Positions 32,120 to 41,929 of a stretch of 64,000 nt of DNA are shown piece after piece; positions within the stretch are counted from its first letter, which is position 1; the number at the start of each line of letters is the position of its first letter. The stretch covers positions 307,400 to 371,399 of the forward strand of contig NZ_VKKS01000001.1 in the NCBI RefSeq assembly GCF_019402645.1, given 5' to 3'. The notes beneath the pieces were generated by a model that did no database searches, had not been told where the DNA came from, and was given only the letters and a program-made list of their open reading frames with translations. Source of the stretch: Morganella morganii (GTDB lineage Bacteria > Pseudomonadota > Gammaproteobacteria > Enterobacterales > Enterobacteriaceae). A program made the translations under genes and the position numbers.

Positions 32120-33604
32120 ATGAAACGTAGTGTTTTATCTCTTGCTGTGGGTGCTGCACTGGTGATTTCTGATGCAACGGCATGTACCACTATTTTTGTC
32201 GGCGAAAATGCGTCTTCAGATGGCGCGCAATATATTGCCCGCAATGAAGATATGGACCCGGCAAACCCGAAAGTTTTGCAGGTGAATCAGGAAAAAGTAA
32301 ATAAAGACACTGAGTTTAAAACCAACTTAAATAAATTCACGTATACCCTGCCGGAAAAGGCAATGCGCTATACCACTATCCCGGAATGGAATGACAAAGG
32401 TCAGTTCCGTTTCAGTTCCAATGGTTTTAATGACGCCGGTGTCGGGATCAGTGCCACAGAAACTATTTTCGCGAATGATGCATCATTAAAAATTGACCCG
32501 TATGCGGAAGATACCGGGATTATTGAAGATGCCATTCCGGATGTGGTATTACCGTATGTCTCTTCCGCGAAAGAAGGGGTGATGCGGTTAGGGAAAATTA
32601 TAGAGGAAAAAGGGGCCGGTGAAGGTTTCGGCTTGGCCTTTATTGATAAAGACGGGATCTGGTATCTGGAAACCGGTAGCGGTCACCAGTGGATGGCAGC
32701 GAAAATCCCGGCCAATACTTACTATGTCACGGCAAACCAGGGTCGCCTGGAAAAATTTGATATGAATGACAAAGAGAATTACCTGTCATCCCCGACACTG
32801 ATTTCCTTTGCCGAAAAAAACGGCTTATATGATCCGAAAAAAGACGGCGAATTTAATTTCAAAAAAGCCTATACCAAAGATGACGCAAAAAGTGACGGTT
32901 ATTACAACTACCCGCGTGTGTTAGTGCTGCAAAAAATGTATAACCCGGAAATTAAGACTGACTTTAACGATGTGAAATCCAATGATTTCCCCGTTTTCTT
33001 AAAACCGGCGAAAAAACTGGGGCTGGAAGATATTAAAGCCGGTCTGCGCAACCATTACGAAAATGTCGGTACATCCCCTTACGCAACCACCTATCCGGAT
33101 ACCACAAAACGGCCGATTTCAGTATTCAGAACCCAGCATTCCCATATTTTACAGGTACGCAAAGATTTACCGAAAGAAATCGGGAATGTCCGTTATATTG
33201 CCTTCGGTATGCCGGCATTATCCGTTTATGTCCCGGTGTATTACGGGCCGGATAGCTATGTTGAGGCGTATACCATCGGTTCACCACAGGCTGATAATGC
33301 GTCCGCACACTGGAAATTCCGTAAATTACAGACACTGGCGATGATCGATTTTAATAAATATTCGAAAATTGTGCAGGCGGAATACAGTAAACAGGAAGCT
33401 CAGTTTGCCAAAGAACAACAGGCAATGGAAAAAGAGTATCTGAGTATTTATAAAACAGACCCGGCGAAAGCCAAACAGCTGTTACAGGACTTCCAGAATA
33501 AAGTAATGCAGGATGCGTTAAATACCACCGATAAGCTGACCAATATTATTATGCAGGATCTGACCAATTCCGTGAACGAACGCTACCGCTTTAAAGGCGC
33601 GTGA
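32120..33604 (+). CDS. Secreted C69-family peptidase (PepD-like Ntn hydrolase)
   Basis: 494 residues from ATG 32120, preceded by GGAAGG; the GTG at 32111 is a weaker start. A signal peptide (SVLSLAVGAALVISDATA) ends just before Cys22 (ACTTIFVGENAS), which would be the N-terminal nucleophile after cleavage. The downstream ARNEDMDPANPK, GFNDAGVGISATET and WYLETGSGHQWMA segments are typical of C69 dipeptidases. It is probably periplasmic or secreted. Located between the ShlB remnant and ybbJ, where E. coli has no such gene. Confidence 0.88.
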   Translation: MKRSVLSLAVGAALVISDATACTTIFVGENASSDGAQYIARNEDMDPANPKVLQVNQEKVNKDTEFKTNLNKFTYTLPEKAMRYTTIPEWNDKGQFRFSSNGFNDAGVGISATETIFANDASLKIDPYAEDTGIIEDAIPDVVLPYVSSAKEGVMRLGKIIEEKGAGEGFGLAFIDKDGIWYLETGSGHQWMAAKIPANTYYVTANQGRLEKFDMNDKENYLSSPTLISFAEKNGLYDPKKDGEFNFKKAYTKDDAKSDGYYNYPRVLVLQKMYNPEIKTDFNDVKSNDFPVFLKPAKKLGLEDIKAGLRNHYENVGTSPYATTYPDTTKRPISVFRTQHSHILQVRKDLPKEIGNVRYIAFGMPALSVYVPVYYGPDSYVEAYTIGSPQADNASAHWKFRKLQTLAMIDFNKYSKIVQAEYSKQEAQFAKEQQAMEKEYLSIYKTDPAKAKQLLQDFQNKVMQDALNTTDKLTNIIMQDLTNSVNERYRFKGA

Positions 33605-33612
33605 TACGGCCG

Positions 33613-33641
33613 AAACGGCCTCTGGTGACAGAGGCCGTTTT
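33613..33641. terminator. Bidirectional terminator between the C69 peptidase and ybbJ
   Basis: AAACGGCCTCTG / CAGAGGCCGTTT stem with a GTGA loop and T-run on the plus strand and A-run on the other side, serving convergent genes. Confidence 0.85.
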
Positions 33642-33661
33642 GGTATTGTATTTCCGGTCAG

Positions 33662-34114
33662 TTACCGGCTGACAGCCCGGACAGTCAGTGTAATGCCGTT
33701 AACGGCGATCACTTCCACTTCCGTACCGGCAGGCAGCGCCGACCGGCTGTAGACTCGCCAGCTGCCGTCTGCCAGGCGAATGCGGCTGTAGCCTTCTTCC
33801 GTATCTGTCAGCAGCGCGGCACGCAGGCCGATCAGCTTGTTATTGACCTGATTCGGTGAACTGCTGTCGTTACGCTGGCGGCGACGCTGAAAGTTACGCC
33901 ACAATACCGCACAAATCACCGTCATCACCGCGAAGATAATGCCCTGCCACTCGAGATTCAGTCCCGGCATAATCCATGTCAGCAGCGCGACCACCAGGGC
34001 CGCCACACCGCTCCAGAGCAGATAGCCGCCGGTGCCGAGCATCTCCAGAATCAGCAGGATACCGCCGAAACAGAGCCAGAACCAGACCGCCTGTGATGCG
34101 ATCATTTCAATCAT
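33662..34114 (-). CDS. ybbJ: NfeD-family membrane protein YbbJ
   Basis: 150 residues. Two or three membrane helices in the first half ([24 protein letters not shown] and neighbours), a basic segment, then an NfeD-type OB-fold ([19 protein letters not shown]...[14 protein letters not shown]). NfeD proteins are partners of stomatin-like SPFH proteins; here the gene overlaps the qmcA stop by 4 bp on the same strand. Confidence 0.93.
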   Translation of the reverse strand: MIEMIASQAVWFWLCFGGILLILEMLGTGGYLLWSGVAALVVALLTWIMPGLNLEWQGIIFAVMTVICAVLWRNFQRRRQRNDSSSPNQVNNKLIGLRAALLTDTEEGYSRIRLADGSWRVYSRSALPAGTEVEVIAVNGITLTVRAVSR

Positions 34115-35049
34115 GCGGATTTACCCTGACCTTTAATGTCTTTTGACACATTGAACATTTCAGCCACACCGCCGATAGCCCCCATCAGGTTGCTGGCTTC
34201 CAGCGGCATCATAATCACTTTGCTGTTTTCCGCAGCACCGATTTTGGTCAGTGCATCGGTATATTTCTGCGCCACAAAGTAGTTAATAGCCTGCATATTA
34301 CCATCAGCGATAGCATCCGATACCATTTGTGTGGCGCGGGCTTCCGCCTCAGCCGCACGTTCACGGGCTTCTGCTTCCAGGAACGCGGACTGACGCAGAC
34401 CTTCCGCTTTCAGGATCTGAGACTGTTTTTCACCTTCCGCTTTCAGAATGGCGGCCTGACGTATACCTTCCGCTTCAAGGATATCCGCACGCTTGGTACG
34501 TTCCGCTTTCATCTGGGCGTTCATCGCAGACACCAGTTCTTTCGGCGGGCGCACGTCACGGATTTCAATACGGGTGACTTTAATCCCCCACGGGTTGGTT
34601 GCTTCATCCACAATATGCAGCAGGCGGGAGTTGATGGAATCGCGCTGAGACAGCATTTCATCCAGCTCCATCGAACCGAGAACGGTACGGAAGTTGGTCA
34701 TGGTCAGGTTGATAATCGCCAGATTCAGGTTGCTGACTTCATACGCGGCACGTACCGGATCAATGACCTGAATAAAGCAGACGGCGTCAATGGTGACGTT
34801 GGCGTTATCGCGGGAGATGACTTCCTGTGACGGAATATCGAGAACCTGCTCCATCATATTAATTTTACGGCCGATACGATCCATAAACGGCACGATAATA
34901 TGCAGACCCGGCTGCAGTGTCCGGGTATAGCGGCCAAAACGCTCAACAGTCCACTGAAAGCCCTGCGGTACAGTTTTGACACCGGTCGCGACAATAATAA
35001 CGGCGATGAGAATAATAATCGGGACAAAACCCAGTGAGAACAAATCCAT
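34111..35049 (-). CDS. qmcA: SPFH/stomatin-family protein QmcA
   Basis: 312 residues. N-terminal membrane helix ([20 protein letters not shown]), SPFH domain ([25 protein letters not shown] segment), then a long Glu/Ala/Lys-rich coiled coil with repeated ILKAEGxRQ units. It forms membrane-associated oligomers linked to FtsH quality control in E. coli. In operon with ybbJ; the fetAB genes that follow in E. coli are missing. Confidence 0.95.
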   Translation of the reverse strand: MDLFSLGFVPIIILIAVIIVATGVKTVPQGFQWTVERFGRYTRTLQPGLHIIVPFMDRIGRKINMMEQVLDIPSQEVISRDNANVTIDAVCFIQVIDPVRAAYEVSNLNLAIINLTMTNFRTVLGSMELDEMLSQRDSINSRLLHIVDEATNPWGIKVTRIEIRDVRPPKELVSAMNAQMKAERTKRADILEAEGIRQAAILKAEGEKQSQILKAEGLRQSAFLEAEARERAAEAEARATQMVSDAIADGNMQAINYFVAQKYTDALTKIGAAENSKVIMMPLEASNLMGAIGGVAEMFNVSKDIKGQGKSA

Positions 35050-35104
35050 GAGCCAAAATCCTTATCAGTAATGAGTGGGCTAAATAATTCAGCAAAGTAA
35101 TTGG

Positions 35105-35968
35105 TCAGTACAGTAACGAGTATAGCTTACGACGGTAAGATGCGGCAGTGCTGTCTGCGGTTCCCATTGCCGCCATAATATCCATCATGGTTTTGCGTAC
35201 CTGACCTTCCGCAGCGGCCAGATCTTTCTTCAGGAAGCTGAATAACAGGGCGAGTGCTTCATCGTTGCGGTGTACTTCGTGCAGTTTCAGCGCCAGCTGT
35301 ATCGCGAGTTCCGCATTGTCCCGGTCAGCCGTAAAGGCATTTTGCAACTCCTGGATTTCCGGAGTATCTGCGGCCTGTTTTTGTAACTCAATTTTAGATA
35401 ATAGACCATGATAGCGCGTATCCTGATCCTGAATCGGGACGGACTTCAATACTTTTTCAGCTTCTTCTGACAGATTCACTTCCAGCAGGGTCTGTGCCAG
35501 CAGCAGTGTGATTTCACTGTTGCGGTTGTCTGCCTGGTGCGCTTCACGCAGCAACGGCAGGGCAGCCTGAAAATCGCCGGCTTCAATCAGTTCAATGGCC
35601 TGACCGGTTTTGATTTCAGATTCAGACGGCAGGAATTTGGCCAGGAAGTTACGGACGGTTTCTTCATTCTGCGGCCCTTCAAAACCGTCGACCGGTTGTC
35701 CCTGATGGAACAGATAGGTGGTCGGCACCGCACGCAGGCCGAATTGTGAGGCGATCATCTGTTCGGTATCGCAGTTCACTTTGGCGAGGATCATCATCCC
35801 GGCATAGTCAGCGGCCACTTTTTCCAGAATGACCTCCAGTTCCTGACATTGCGGGGACTGGGCGGAATGGAAGAAAAAGACCACCGGCACCTGCATTGAA
35901 GATTCAATAACCTGGCGTAAATTGGTTTCGTTAACATCTGTGATATGTGCGTTTGATAACATATTCAT
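35105..35968 (-). CDS. ybbN: CnoX (YbbN) thioredoxin-TPR chaperedoxin
   Basis: 287 residues. Thioredoxin-like domain with SPQC at residues 38-41 in place of CxxC, as in E. coli YbbN where it is SxxC; then tetratricopeptide-type helices rich in Leu/Ala to the end. In the family it protects substrates from chlorine stress and hands them to GroEL and DnaK. An ATG two codons downstream (35962) is an equally possible start. Confidence 0.95.
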   Translation of the reverse strand: MNMLSNAHITDVNETNLRQVIESSMQVPVVFFFHSAQSPQCQELEVILEKVAADYAGMMILAKVNCDTEQMIASQFGLRAVPTTYLFHQGQPVDGFEGPQNEETVRNFLAKFLPSESEIKTGQAIELIEAGDFQAALPLLREAHQADNRNSEITLLLAQTLLEVNLSEEAEKVLKSVPIQDQDTRYHGLLSKIELQKQAADTPEIQELQNAFTADRDNAELAIQLALKLHEVHRNDEALALLFSFLKKDLAAAEGQVRKTMMDIMAAMGTADSTAASYRRKLYSLLY

Positions 35969-36021
35969 TCTCTTAATAAATTGGCGGACTTTCTATTAAC
36001 ATCTGGGCGCAGCACGGCATT

Positions 36022-36807
36022 TCAAGCGGCGGCGGATTTTTTGTTCAGTATTTTATCCATCAGCCACAGCGGCAGCAGGCGTCTGAGCCACATCACCATT
36101 ACGGTAAGACCCGTAACAGGATAGCGTATTTTCGGGCGGGAGTGCTCCAGGGCATGAATGACTTTTTTTACCACATCCTCCGGTTTGCCGGTAAACAGGC
36201 GGGCAATTCCCGGGTTTTTTACCGGTTTATCCTGCAGGGTTTGTGTGACATTTTCCGTAAAGCGGGTGGTGATCGGCCCCGGTTCGATCAGGCTGACACG
36301 GATCCCGGTACCGGACAGTTCCATCCGCAGTGCATCGGACCAGGCTTCCAGCGCGTATTTGCTGGCGGCATAGGCACCGCGCCCCGGTGTGGAAATCAAT
36401 CCCATTACCGAGCTGGTCTGAATAATCCGGCCTTCACCGGCTTGTTTCATTGCCGGCAGCAGCAGGGTGGTCAGCTGATGTGTGCCGAACAGATTTGCGG
36501 AAAACTGTTTTTCCAGATCCTCCCGGCTGACGGTTTCCAGCGGGCCGTACAGACCAAAACCGGCATTATTGAATAAGCCGTACAGGCGGTTGCCGGTCAG
36601 CGTCAGCACCTGTTCCGCGGCGCGGGCAACACTCTGCGGGCAGTCAAGATTCAGTTCCACCGGCTCAAACCCGAGGCGCGCCATTTCCGCCAGATCCGCC
36701 GGTTTCCGGCAGGCGGCCAGCACACGGTAACCCCGCTGTTTCAGTGTTTTTGCCGCGCATAATCCGATACCGCTGGAGCTGCCGGTGATCAAAACTGCTT
36801 TTTGCAT
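36022..36807 (-). CDS. ybbO: SDR-family oxidoreductase YbbO
   Basis: 261 residues. Classical short-chain dehydrogenase: cofactor glycine motif TGSSSGIG near residue 8, NNAGFG, catalytic Ser in IIQTSSVMG, Tyr-Lys as YAASKYALE. A C-terminal hydrophobic, basic tail may touch the membrane. E. coli YbbO is an NADP-dependent aldehyde reductase. It lies between ybbN and tesA on the same strand. Confidence 0.93.
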   Translation of the reverse strand: MQKAVLITGSSSGIGLCAAKTLKQRGYRVLAACRKPADLAEMARLGFEPVELNLDCPQSVARAAEQVLTLTGNRLYGLFNNAGFGLYGPLETVSREDLEKQFSANLFGTHQLTTLLLPAMKQAGEGRIIQTSSVMGLISTPGRGAYAASKYALEAWSDALRMELSGTGIRVSLIEPGPITTRFTENVTQTLQDKPVKNPGIARLFTGKPEDVVKKVIHALEHSRPKIRYPVTGLTVMVMWLRRLLPLWLMDKILNKKSAAA

Positions 36808-36869
36808 TTCTTTACCTGCTTAACTGCTTATAACTTATGGATAAATCATTTAGGATAGTCAGATACCCG

Positions 36870-37496
36870 TTACTGTAAGTAAGGCAGCAGTGTTTTATCC
36901 ATCCAGTCAGTCACATAAGGCTGTGCTGCCGCGTTCGGGTGTATGCCGTCATCCTGTATCCACTGCGGATTGGTGATGACCGCTTCCATATAAAACGGGA
37001 TCAGCGGAACGGCATTTTCCTGTGCCAGCGCCGGATAGAGCGCAGAGAACCGCTCTGTGTAGCGTTTGCCGTAATTCGGCGGGATGCGGATCTGCATCAG
37101 CAGCGGCGTTGCCCCGGCGGCTTTCACGGCATCAATTGTTGCCTGAAGATCAGCACGGGTTTGTGTCAGCGGCAGGCCGCGCAGGCCGTCGTTGGCACCC
37201 AGTTCAATCAGTACCCATTGCGGCCGGTGCTGCTTCAGCAGCGCAGGCAGACGGGCAAGCCCCTGAGCCACCGTATTTCCGCTGATACTGCCGTTTATCA
37301 GCGTGATACCGTTACCGGCCTGTTGCCAGCGTTGTCCCAGCTGTGCCGCCCACGCCTCTCCGGCCGGAAGGCGGTAACCGGCACTCAGGCTGTCCCCCAG
37401 TATCAGTAATGTTCCGGCGGCATACAGATTCCCGCTGAACAGCAGCAGAAAAAGGAAACAGAGATGGCAGCGAAGCCTATTCTTGAAATTGATCAT
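36870..37496 (-). CDS. tesA: Multifunctional acyl-CoA thioesterase I / lysophospholipase TesA
   Basis: 208 residues, the E. coli length. Signal peptide ([18 protein letters not shown]), then the GDSL nucleophile LILGDSLSAGYR with Ser36, the NDGLRGLP block, and the catalytic Asp/His in DGIHPNAAAQ near the C-terminus. A periplasmic SGNH hydrolase. Its 5' end overlaps the 5' end of the divergent ybbA by 33 bp. Confidence 0.96.
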   Translation of the reverse strand: MINFKNRLRCHLCFLFLLLFSGNLYAAGTLLILGDSLSAGYRLPAGEAWAAQLGQRWQQAGNGITLINGSISGNTVAQGLARLPALLKQHRPQWVLIELGANDGLRGLPLTQTRADLQATIDAVKAAGATPLLMQIRIPPNYGKRYTERFSALYPALAQENAVPLIPFYMEAVITNPQWIQDDGIHPNAAAQPYVTDWMDKTLLPYLQ

Positions 37497-38150
37497 CTTA
37501 TTAAGCGCGTTGGTCAGGGTGAAAATGAGATCACTATATTGCAGGGTGTCGGATTAGTTGTCGAGCCTGAAGAGACAATCGCGCTGGTGGGGGAGTCCGG
37601 ATCCGGAAAATCGACCCTGCTCGGTATTATCGCCGGTCTGGATGACGGCACATCCGGTGAGGTGAAACTGCTCGGGCAGTCACTGCCGCAGCTGGATGAG
37701 GAAGCGCGGGCAAAACTGCGGGCGCGGGATGTCGGTTTTGTGTTTCAGTCCTTTATGCTGATCCCGACCCTCAATGCACTGGAGAATGTCCAGCTGCCCG
37801 CACTGCTGCGCGGTGAATCTGAATCCGTCAGCCGGGAGAATGCGGAGCAACTGCTGATTCAGCTGGGGCTGGAAAAACGCCTGAAACATATGCCCGCCCA
37901 GCTTTCCGGCGGGGAACAGCAGCGGGTGGCGATAGCCCGTGCGTTCTCGACGCGGCCGAAAATTTTGTTTGCCGATGAGCCGACCGGTAATCTCGACCGC
38001 CGTACCGGTGACAAAATTGCGGATCTGCTGTTCTCGCTCAACCGCGATTACGGCACTACCCTGATTCTGGTCACTCATGATATGACTCTGGCCGCCCGTT
38101 GTCAGCGGCGGCTGAAGCTGTCGGACGGCAAACTGGAGGAACTGGCATGA
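37464..38150 (+). CDS. ybbA: ABC transporter ATPase YbbA
   Basis: 228 residues. Walker [10 protein letters not shown] at residues 43-51, Q-loop [18 protein letters not shown], signature [14 protein letters not shown], Walker B ILFADEP. A LolD/MacB-type ATPase for the YbbP permease. The ybbA stop and ybbP start overlap as ATGA. The start codon lies inside tesA on the opposite strand. Confidence 0.95.
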   Translation: MAAKPILEIDHLIKRVGQGENEITILQGVGLVVEPEETIALVGESGSGKSTLLGIIAGLDDGTSGEVKLLGQSLPQLDEEARAKLRARDVGFVFQSFMLIPTLNALENVQLPALLRGESESVSRENAEQLLIQLGLEKRLKHMPAQLSGGEQQRVAIARAFSTRPKILFADEPTGNLDRRTGDKIADLLFSLNRDYGTTLILVTHDMTLAARCQRRLKLSDGKLEELA

Positions 38151-40579
38151 TCTGGCGCTGGTTCTGGCGGGAGTGGCGTACACCGTCACTGCTGGTGGTC
38201 TGGCTGTCACTGACCCTGGCAGTAGCCTGTGTGCTGGCACTGGGGCGCGCCGGTGATCGTATTAATCAAAGCGTGAATTATCAGAGCCGTGATTATCTGG
38301 CCGGTGATTTGGTGCTGCGCGGCTCGCATCCGGCCGATGAAACCTGGCTGAAAAAGGCTCAGGAAAGTGGTCTGACGCTGAGTCAGCAGATGAGTTTCAA
38401 CACCATGGTGTTTGCCAATGATGTACCGCAACTGGTGTATGTCAAAGCGGCGGATGACGCTTATCCGCTGTACGGTGAACTGGAAACCGATCCGCCCGGT
38501 CTGAAACCTGCGCCGGGGGAAATTCTGATCGCGCCGCGTCTGGCAGAGCTGCTCTCGGTAAAACCGGGACAGATGCTGGAAGTGGGGGATACGGATCTGA
38601 AAATCGCCGGTTTTCTTATTCAGGAGCCGGACAGCGGTTTTAACCCGTTTCAGATGGCACCGCGCGTGCTGATCAACTTACAGGATGCGGAAGCCACCGG
38701 TGCAGTGCAGCCGGGCAGTCGCCTGACCTACCGCGATATGTTTGCCGGGGCACCGGATGCGGTATCCGTGTTTAAACAGCAGTATGAGGACGCGCTGCGG
38801 ATTGACCAGCGCTGGGTCACTCTGCAACAGGAGGGCGGGGCGCTGGCGAAGTCTATCGATCGCGCTCAGCAATTCCTGGTGCTCTCCGCACTGCTGACAC
38901 TCCTGCTGGCGATCGCCGCCGTGGCGGTTGCGATGTCACATTACTGCCGCAGCCGGCATACCCTGATTGCGGTATTAAAAACACTTGGTGCGGGGCGGCG
39001 GGAGCTGCGTTACTGGGTGGTCGGGCAATGGGCGGTACTGATGGCGGCGGCGATGGTAGCGGGATCACTGCTGGGACTGATTTTTGATACTGTGCTGATG
39101 AGCCTGCTGGCGCCGCTGCTGCCGAAGGCTCTGCCGGAACCGGGGTTATGGCCGTGGGTATGGGCACTGCTGACACTGCTTGCCATCACCCTGCTGGTGG
39201 GCGCGCGGCCTTACCGCCAACTGATGCTGACACAGCCGACCCGTGTGCTGCGTGATGACGTGGTGGCACCGGTCTGGCCGCTGCGCTGGTATCTGCCGCT
39301 GGCCGTGCTGATTGTGGCGGGCGGACTGGCGGTGCTGACCAATGCCTCTTTTCTGCTCTGGGCGGTGCTGGCTGGTGTGGTGCTGATCGCCGCACTGCTG
39401 GCGGTGACCGGATACGGCGGATTGTGGCTGCTGGCAAAAATCCCGTTCCGCGCACTGAGCCTGCGGCTGGCTGTCCGCCGTCTGCTGCGCCGGCCCGGTC
39501 AGACTCTGGTACAGACCGGGGCGTTTGCGCTCTCTTTTATGCTGCTGGGATTGCTGGTGATGATCCGCGGTGATCTGATCGGGCGCTGGCAGCAGCAACT
39601 GCCGCCGGATACGCCGAACTATTTCCTGATGAATATGACTGAAGATCAGATAGCGCCGGTCAATCAGCTGCTGGCAGCGCACAACGTGACACCGGCGGAA
39701 TATTACCCGGTGGTGCTGGCGCGTCTGTCCGGCATTAACGGCGAAACCGCACTGGCGTGGGCAGATGCACGTGATCCGGGCAACAATACTGTCCGCCGGG
39801 AGCTGAGCCTTACCTGGCAGGAATCGCCGCCGCCGCTTAATGAACTGGTGGACGGTACATGGCCGCCGAAACCCGGGGAAGTCTCTATTGAAATGGAAGT
39901 AGTCAAACAGCTCGGGCTGAAAGTCGGGGACACCCTGACTTTCACCGGCGATACCCGGCCGTTCACCGCAACTGTCAGCAGTGTGCGGCAGGTGGACTGG
40001 GAAAGTATGCGGCCGAACTTCTTCTTCATCTTTAACCACGCCTCTCTGGAAAACCAGAGTGCCATGTGGCTGACCAGCTTCCGCTATGATGGCAATGACG
40101 GATTGATTACCCAGATGAATCGTCAGTATCCGTCTATCAGTATTTTTGATACAGGATCGATGCTGAAACAGATCCAGACCATTCTTGCGCAAGTCAGCCG
40201 CACGCTGGAGGCGATGGTGGTACTGGTGCTGATTTGCGGTGTGTTGTTATTGCTGGCGCAGATTCAGGTGGGGATGCACCAGCGCCGGACCGAACTGGTG
40301 GTATACCGTACACTTGGTGCCGGAAAACGCCTGCTGCGGCGCACGCTGTGGAGTGAGTTTGCTTTACTGGGTGCTATGGCCGGTGTGGTCGCGGCGCTCG
40401 GGGCGGAGGTTGCTCTGTGGCTGTTGCAGACCCGGGTGTTTGATTTCCCGTGGCAACTGCAATGGCCGTTGTGGATAGGGCTGCCGCTGGCCGGTGGTTT
40501 CCTGCTTTCATTGTGCGGCAGTGTGCTGGGGATCCGCCTGCTCGGAGATTCTCAGCAGTACCGCCGCTTACAGAGTTAG
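38147..40579 (+). CDS. ybbP: ABC transporter permease YbbP
   Basis: 810 residues from the ATG in the ATGA overlap with ybbA; the longer in-frame start at 38099 lies inside ybbA. One N-terminal helix, a periplasmic MacB-like domain, three membrane helices, a second set of helices with a second periplasmic domain, and the C-terminal FtsX-type helices. With YbbA it forms a MacB/LolCDE-like machine of unknown substrate. The 3' end overlaps the convergent MFS gene by 4 bp. Confidence 0.94.
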   Translation: MIWRWFWREWRTPSLLVVWLSLTLAVACVLALGRAGDRINQSVNYQSRDYLAGDLVLRGSHPADETWLKKAQESGLTLSQQMSFNTMVFANDVPQLVYVKAADDAYPLYGELETDPPGLKPAPGEILIAPRLAELLSVKPGQMLEVGDTDLKIAGFLIQEPDSGFNPFQMAPRVLINLQDAEATGAVQPGSRLTYRDMFAGAPDAVSVFKQQYEDALRIDQRWVTLQQEGGALAKSIDRAQQFLVLSALLTLLLAIAAVAVAMSHYCRSRHTLIAVLKTLGAGRRELRYWVVGQWAVLMAAAMVAGSLLGLIFDTVLMSLLAPLLPKALPEPGLWPWVWALLTLLAITLLVGARPYRQLMLTQPTRVLRDDVVAPVWPLRWYLPLAVLIVAGGLAVLTNASFLLWAVLAGVVLIAALLAVTGYGGLWLLAKIPFRALSLRLAVRRLLRRPGQTLVQTGAFALSFMLLGLLVMIRGDLIGRWQQQLPPDTPNYFLMNMTEDQIAPVNQLLAAHNVTPAEYYPVVLARLSGINGETALAWADARDPGNNTVRRELSLTWQESPPPLNELVDGTWPPKPGEVSIEMEVVKQLGLKVGDTLTFTGDTRPFTATVSSVRQVDWESMRPNFFFIFNHASLENQSAMWLTSFRYDGNDGLITQMNRQYPSISIFDTGSMLKQIQTILAQVSRTLEAMVVLVLICGVLLLLAQIQVGMHQRRTELVVYRTLGAGKRLLRRTLWSEFALLGAMAGVVAALGAEVALWLLQTRVFDFPWQLQWPLWIGLPLAGGFLLSLCGSVLGIRLLGDSQQYRRLQS

Positions 40580-41841
40580 TCCGGAGACGGTGTGTATGCT
40601 CTGACCGGCTTGTGCGGCGGCGGCCGCATAAAGAACGTAGCCGCTAAAATCACAATCACCGGCAGGGCGATCAGCAGGAAGGCCGGAGTGAAACTGCCGC
40701 TGTAATCCTTGACGGCACCGGCAAAGAACGGTGCCAGACAGGCAAACGTGGAAATCAGATTCACGACAGAAAACAGCTCCAGATACGGGCCGCGGCCGAA
40801 ATAATTTGCCAGCAGCACACTGGACGCCAGGAATGTCATGCCGTAACCAATCCCCACCAGCACCGTAAACAGGATCAGCAACGGCCAGCTGGTGGCGATA
40901 CTCAGTGTCAGCACACCGAATGTGATGGTGGCAAGGCTGATAATCAGCAGTTTTTTCGGCTCCAGCCACTCCCCGATAGCCCCGCCTGCCAGGCGGGAGA
41001 AGGCGTTGATAAAGGCCATGGTACTGAGCAGCGTGGCGGCAACGGTTTCACTGAAACCCTTATCCATAATATGCGGCACCGCAAAGCTGTTCACGGTGAA
41101 TCCGCACCATAAAAAGGCGGTATAAGAGGCGGCGATTACATAAAACTGCCGGGTTCTCAGCGCCTGGCGGGCAGTCCAGTGTGCCTGACTGCGGTAGATG
41201 CGGGAACTCTGTTTCTTCTGTTGCCACATCACCGCACGGGCGTGAGTGACTTCACGGCGGCCTTCCCGCATCACCAGCAGGGTGATCAGTGTGACAACCG
41301 CCAGGGTCAGCGCGGAGATCAGCCAGTGGATCCGCCAGGAGCCGAACACATGCGCGGCGAGAAAATAGATCCACGGCCCGACCACACCGCCCAGCCCGCC
41401 GAGGGTAAAGTAAAAACCAAATGCCAGAGACTGGAGGCTGAACAGCCGCGAAATTACATAAGTGCCGGGAACGGTGGCCATAAAGGTAAAACCAATCCCG
41501 AGAAAGGCGGTGCCGATAAAATAACGCTGAATCGACTGCGTGGTGTACAGGCTGTAAAACCCGGCCAAAAACAGCAGCAGCCCGGCCAGCAATGTCAGGC
41601 GGACATTGGTTTTACGGATCAGAAGTGTCGGCAGAAAGCTGGATAACCCGCAGGTCAGCCCGAGCAGGGTGAACCCGAAACCGGCGTCTGTCCAGCTCCA
41701 GTTCAGCTCTCTGAGCATACCGGGTAAGACCACGCCTAATGAGGTGAAAGTGGTGGCGGTGGTCAGAAAATAAATCAGCCCCAGCAGGGTGAGTATAGTC
41801 CATTGATAAACAGGGCCTAAGCGGCGATCTGGCGAAAACAT
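40576..41841 (-). CDS. MFS transporter (12 TM)
   Basis: 421 residues with about 12 hydrophobic segments in two halves and a basic central loop (MREGRREVTHARAVMWQQKK). Conserved MFS features include the SWTDAGFGFTLLG start of helix 2 and AGGAIGEWLEPKK (the A-motif equivalent of the second half). It resembles oxalate/monocarboxylate-type MFS members, but the substrate cannot be read from sequence. Sits between ybbP and purK, where E. coli has an Rhs region. Confidence 0.85.
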   Translation of the reverse strand: MFSPDRRLGPVYQWTILTLLGLIYFLTTATTFTSLGVVLPGMLRELNWSWTDAGFGFTLLGLTCGLSSFLPTLLIRKTNVRLTLLAGLLLFLAGFYSLYTTQSIQRYFIGTAFLGIGFTFMATVPGTYVISRLFSLQSLAFGFYFTLGGLGGVVGPWIYFLAAHVFGSWRIHWLISALTLAVVTLITLLVMREGRREVTHARAVMWQQKKQSSRIYRSQAHWTARQALRTRQFYVIAASYTAFLWCGFTVNSFAVPHIMDKGFSETVAATLLSTMAFINAFSRLAGGAIGEWLEPKKLLIISLATITFGVLTLSIATSWPLLILFTVLVGIGYGMTFLASSVLLANYFGRGPYLELFSVVNLISTFACLAPFFAGAVKDYSGSFTPAFLLIALPVIVILAATFFMRPPPHKPVRAYTPSPD

Positions 41842-41929
41842 CCCGGCTCCGGAAGCGGCGTAAAAAGCAAAATGCCCGGCTGAACACCGGGCATCAGAGT
41901 GGGGCTATTGTCGCCGGAAACGGTACCGA

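Noticed and set aside
39146..40192. 348-residue minus-strand open frame in ybbP
   Set aside because: Shadow of the permease gene; repetitive Gln/Arg/His composition.
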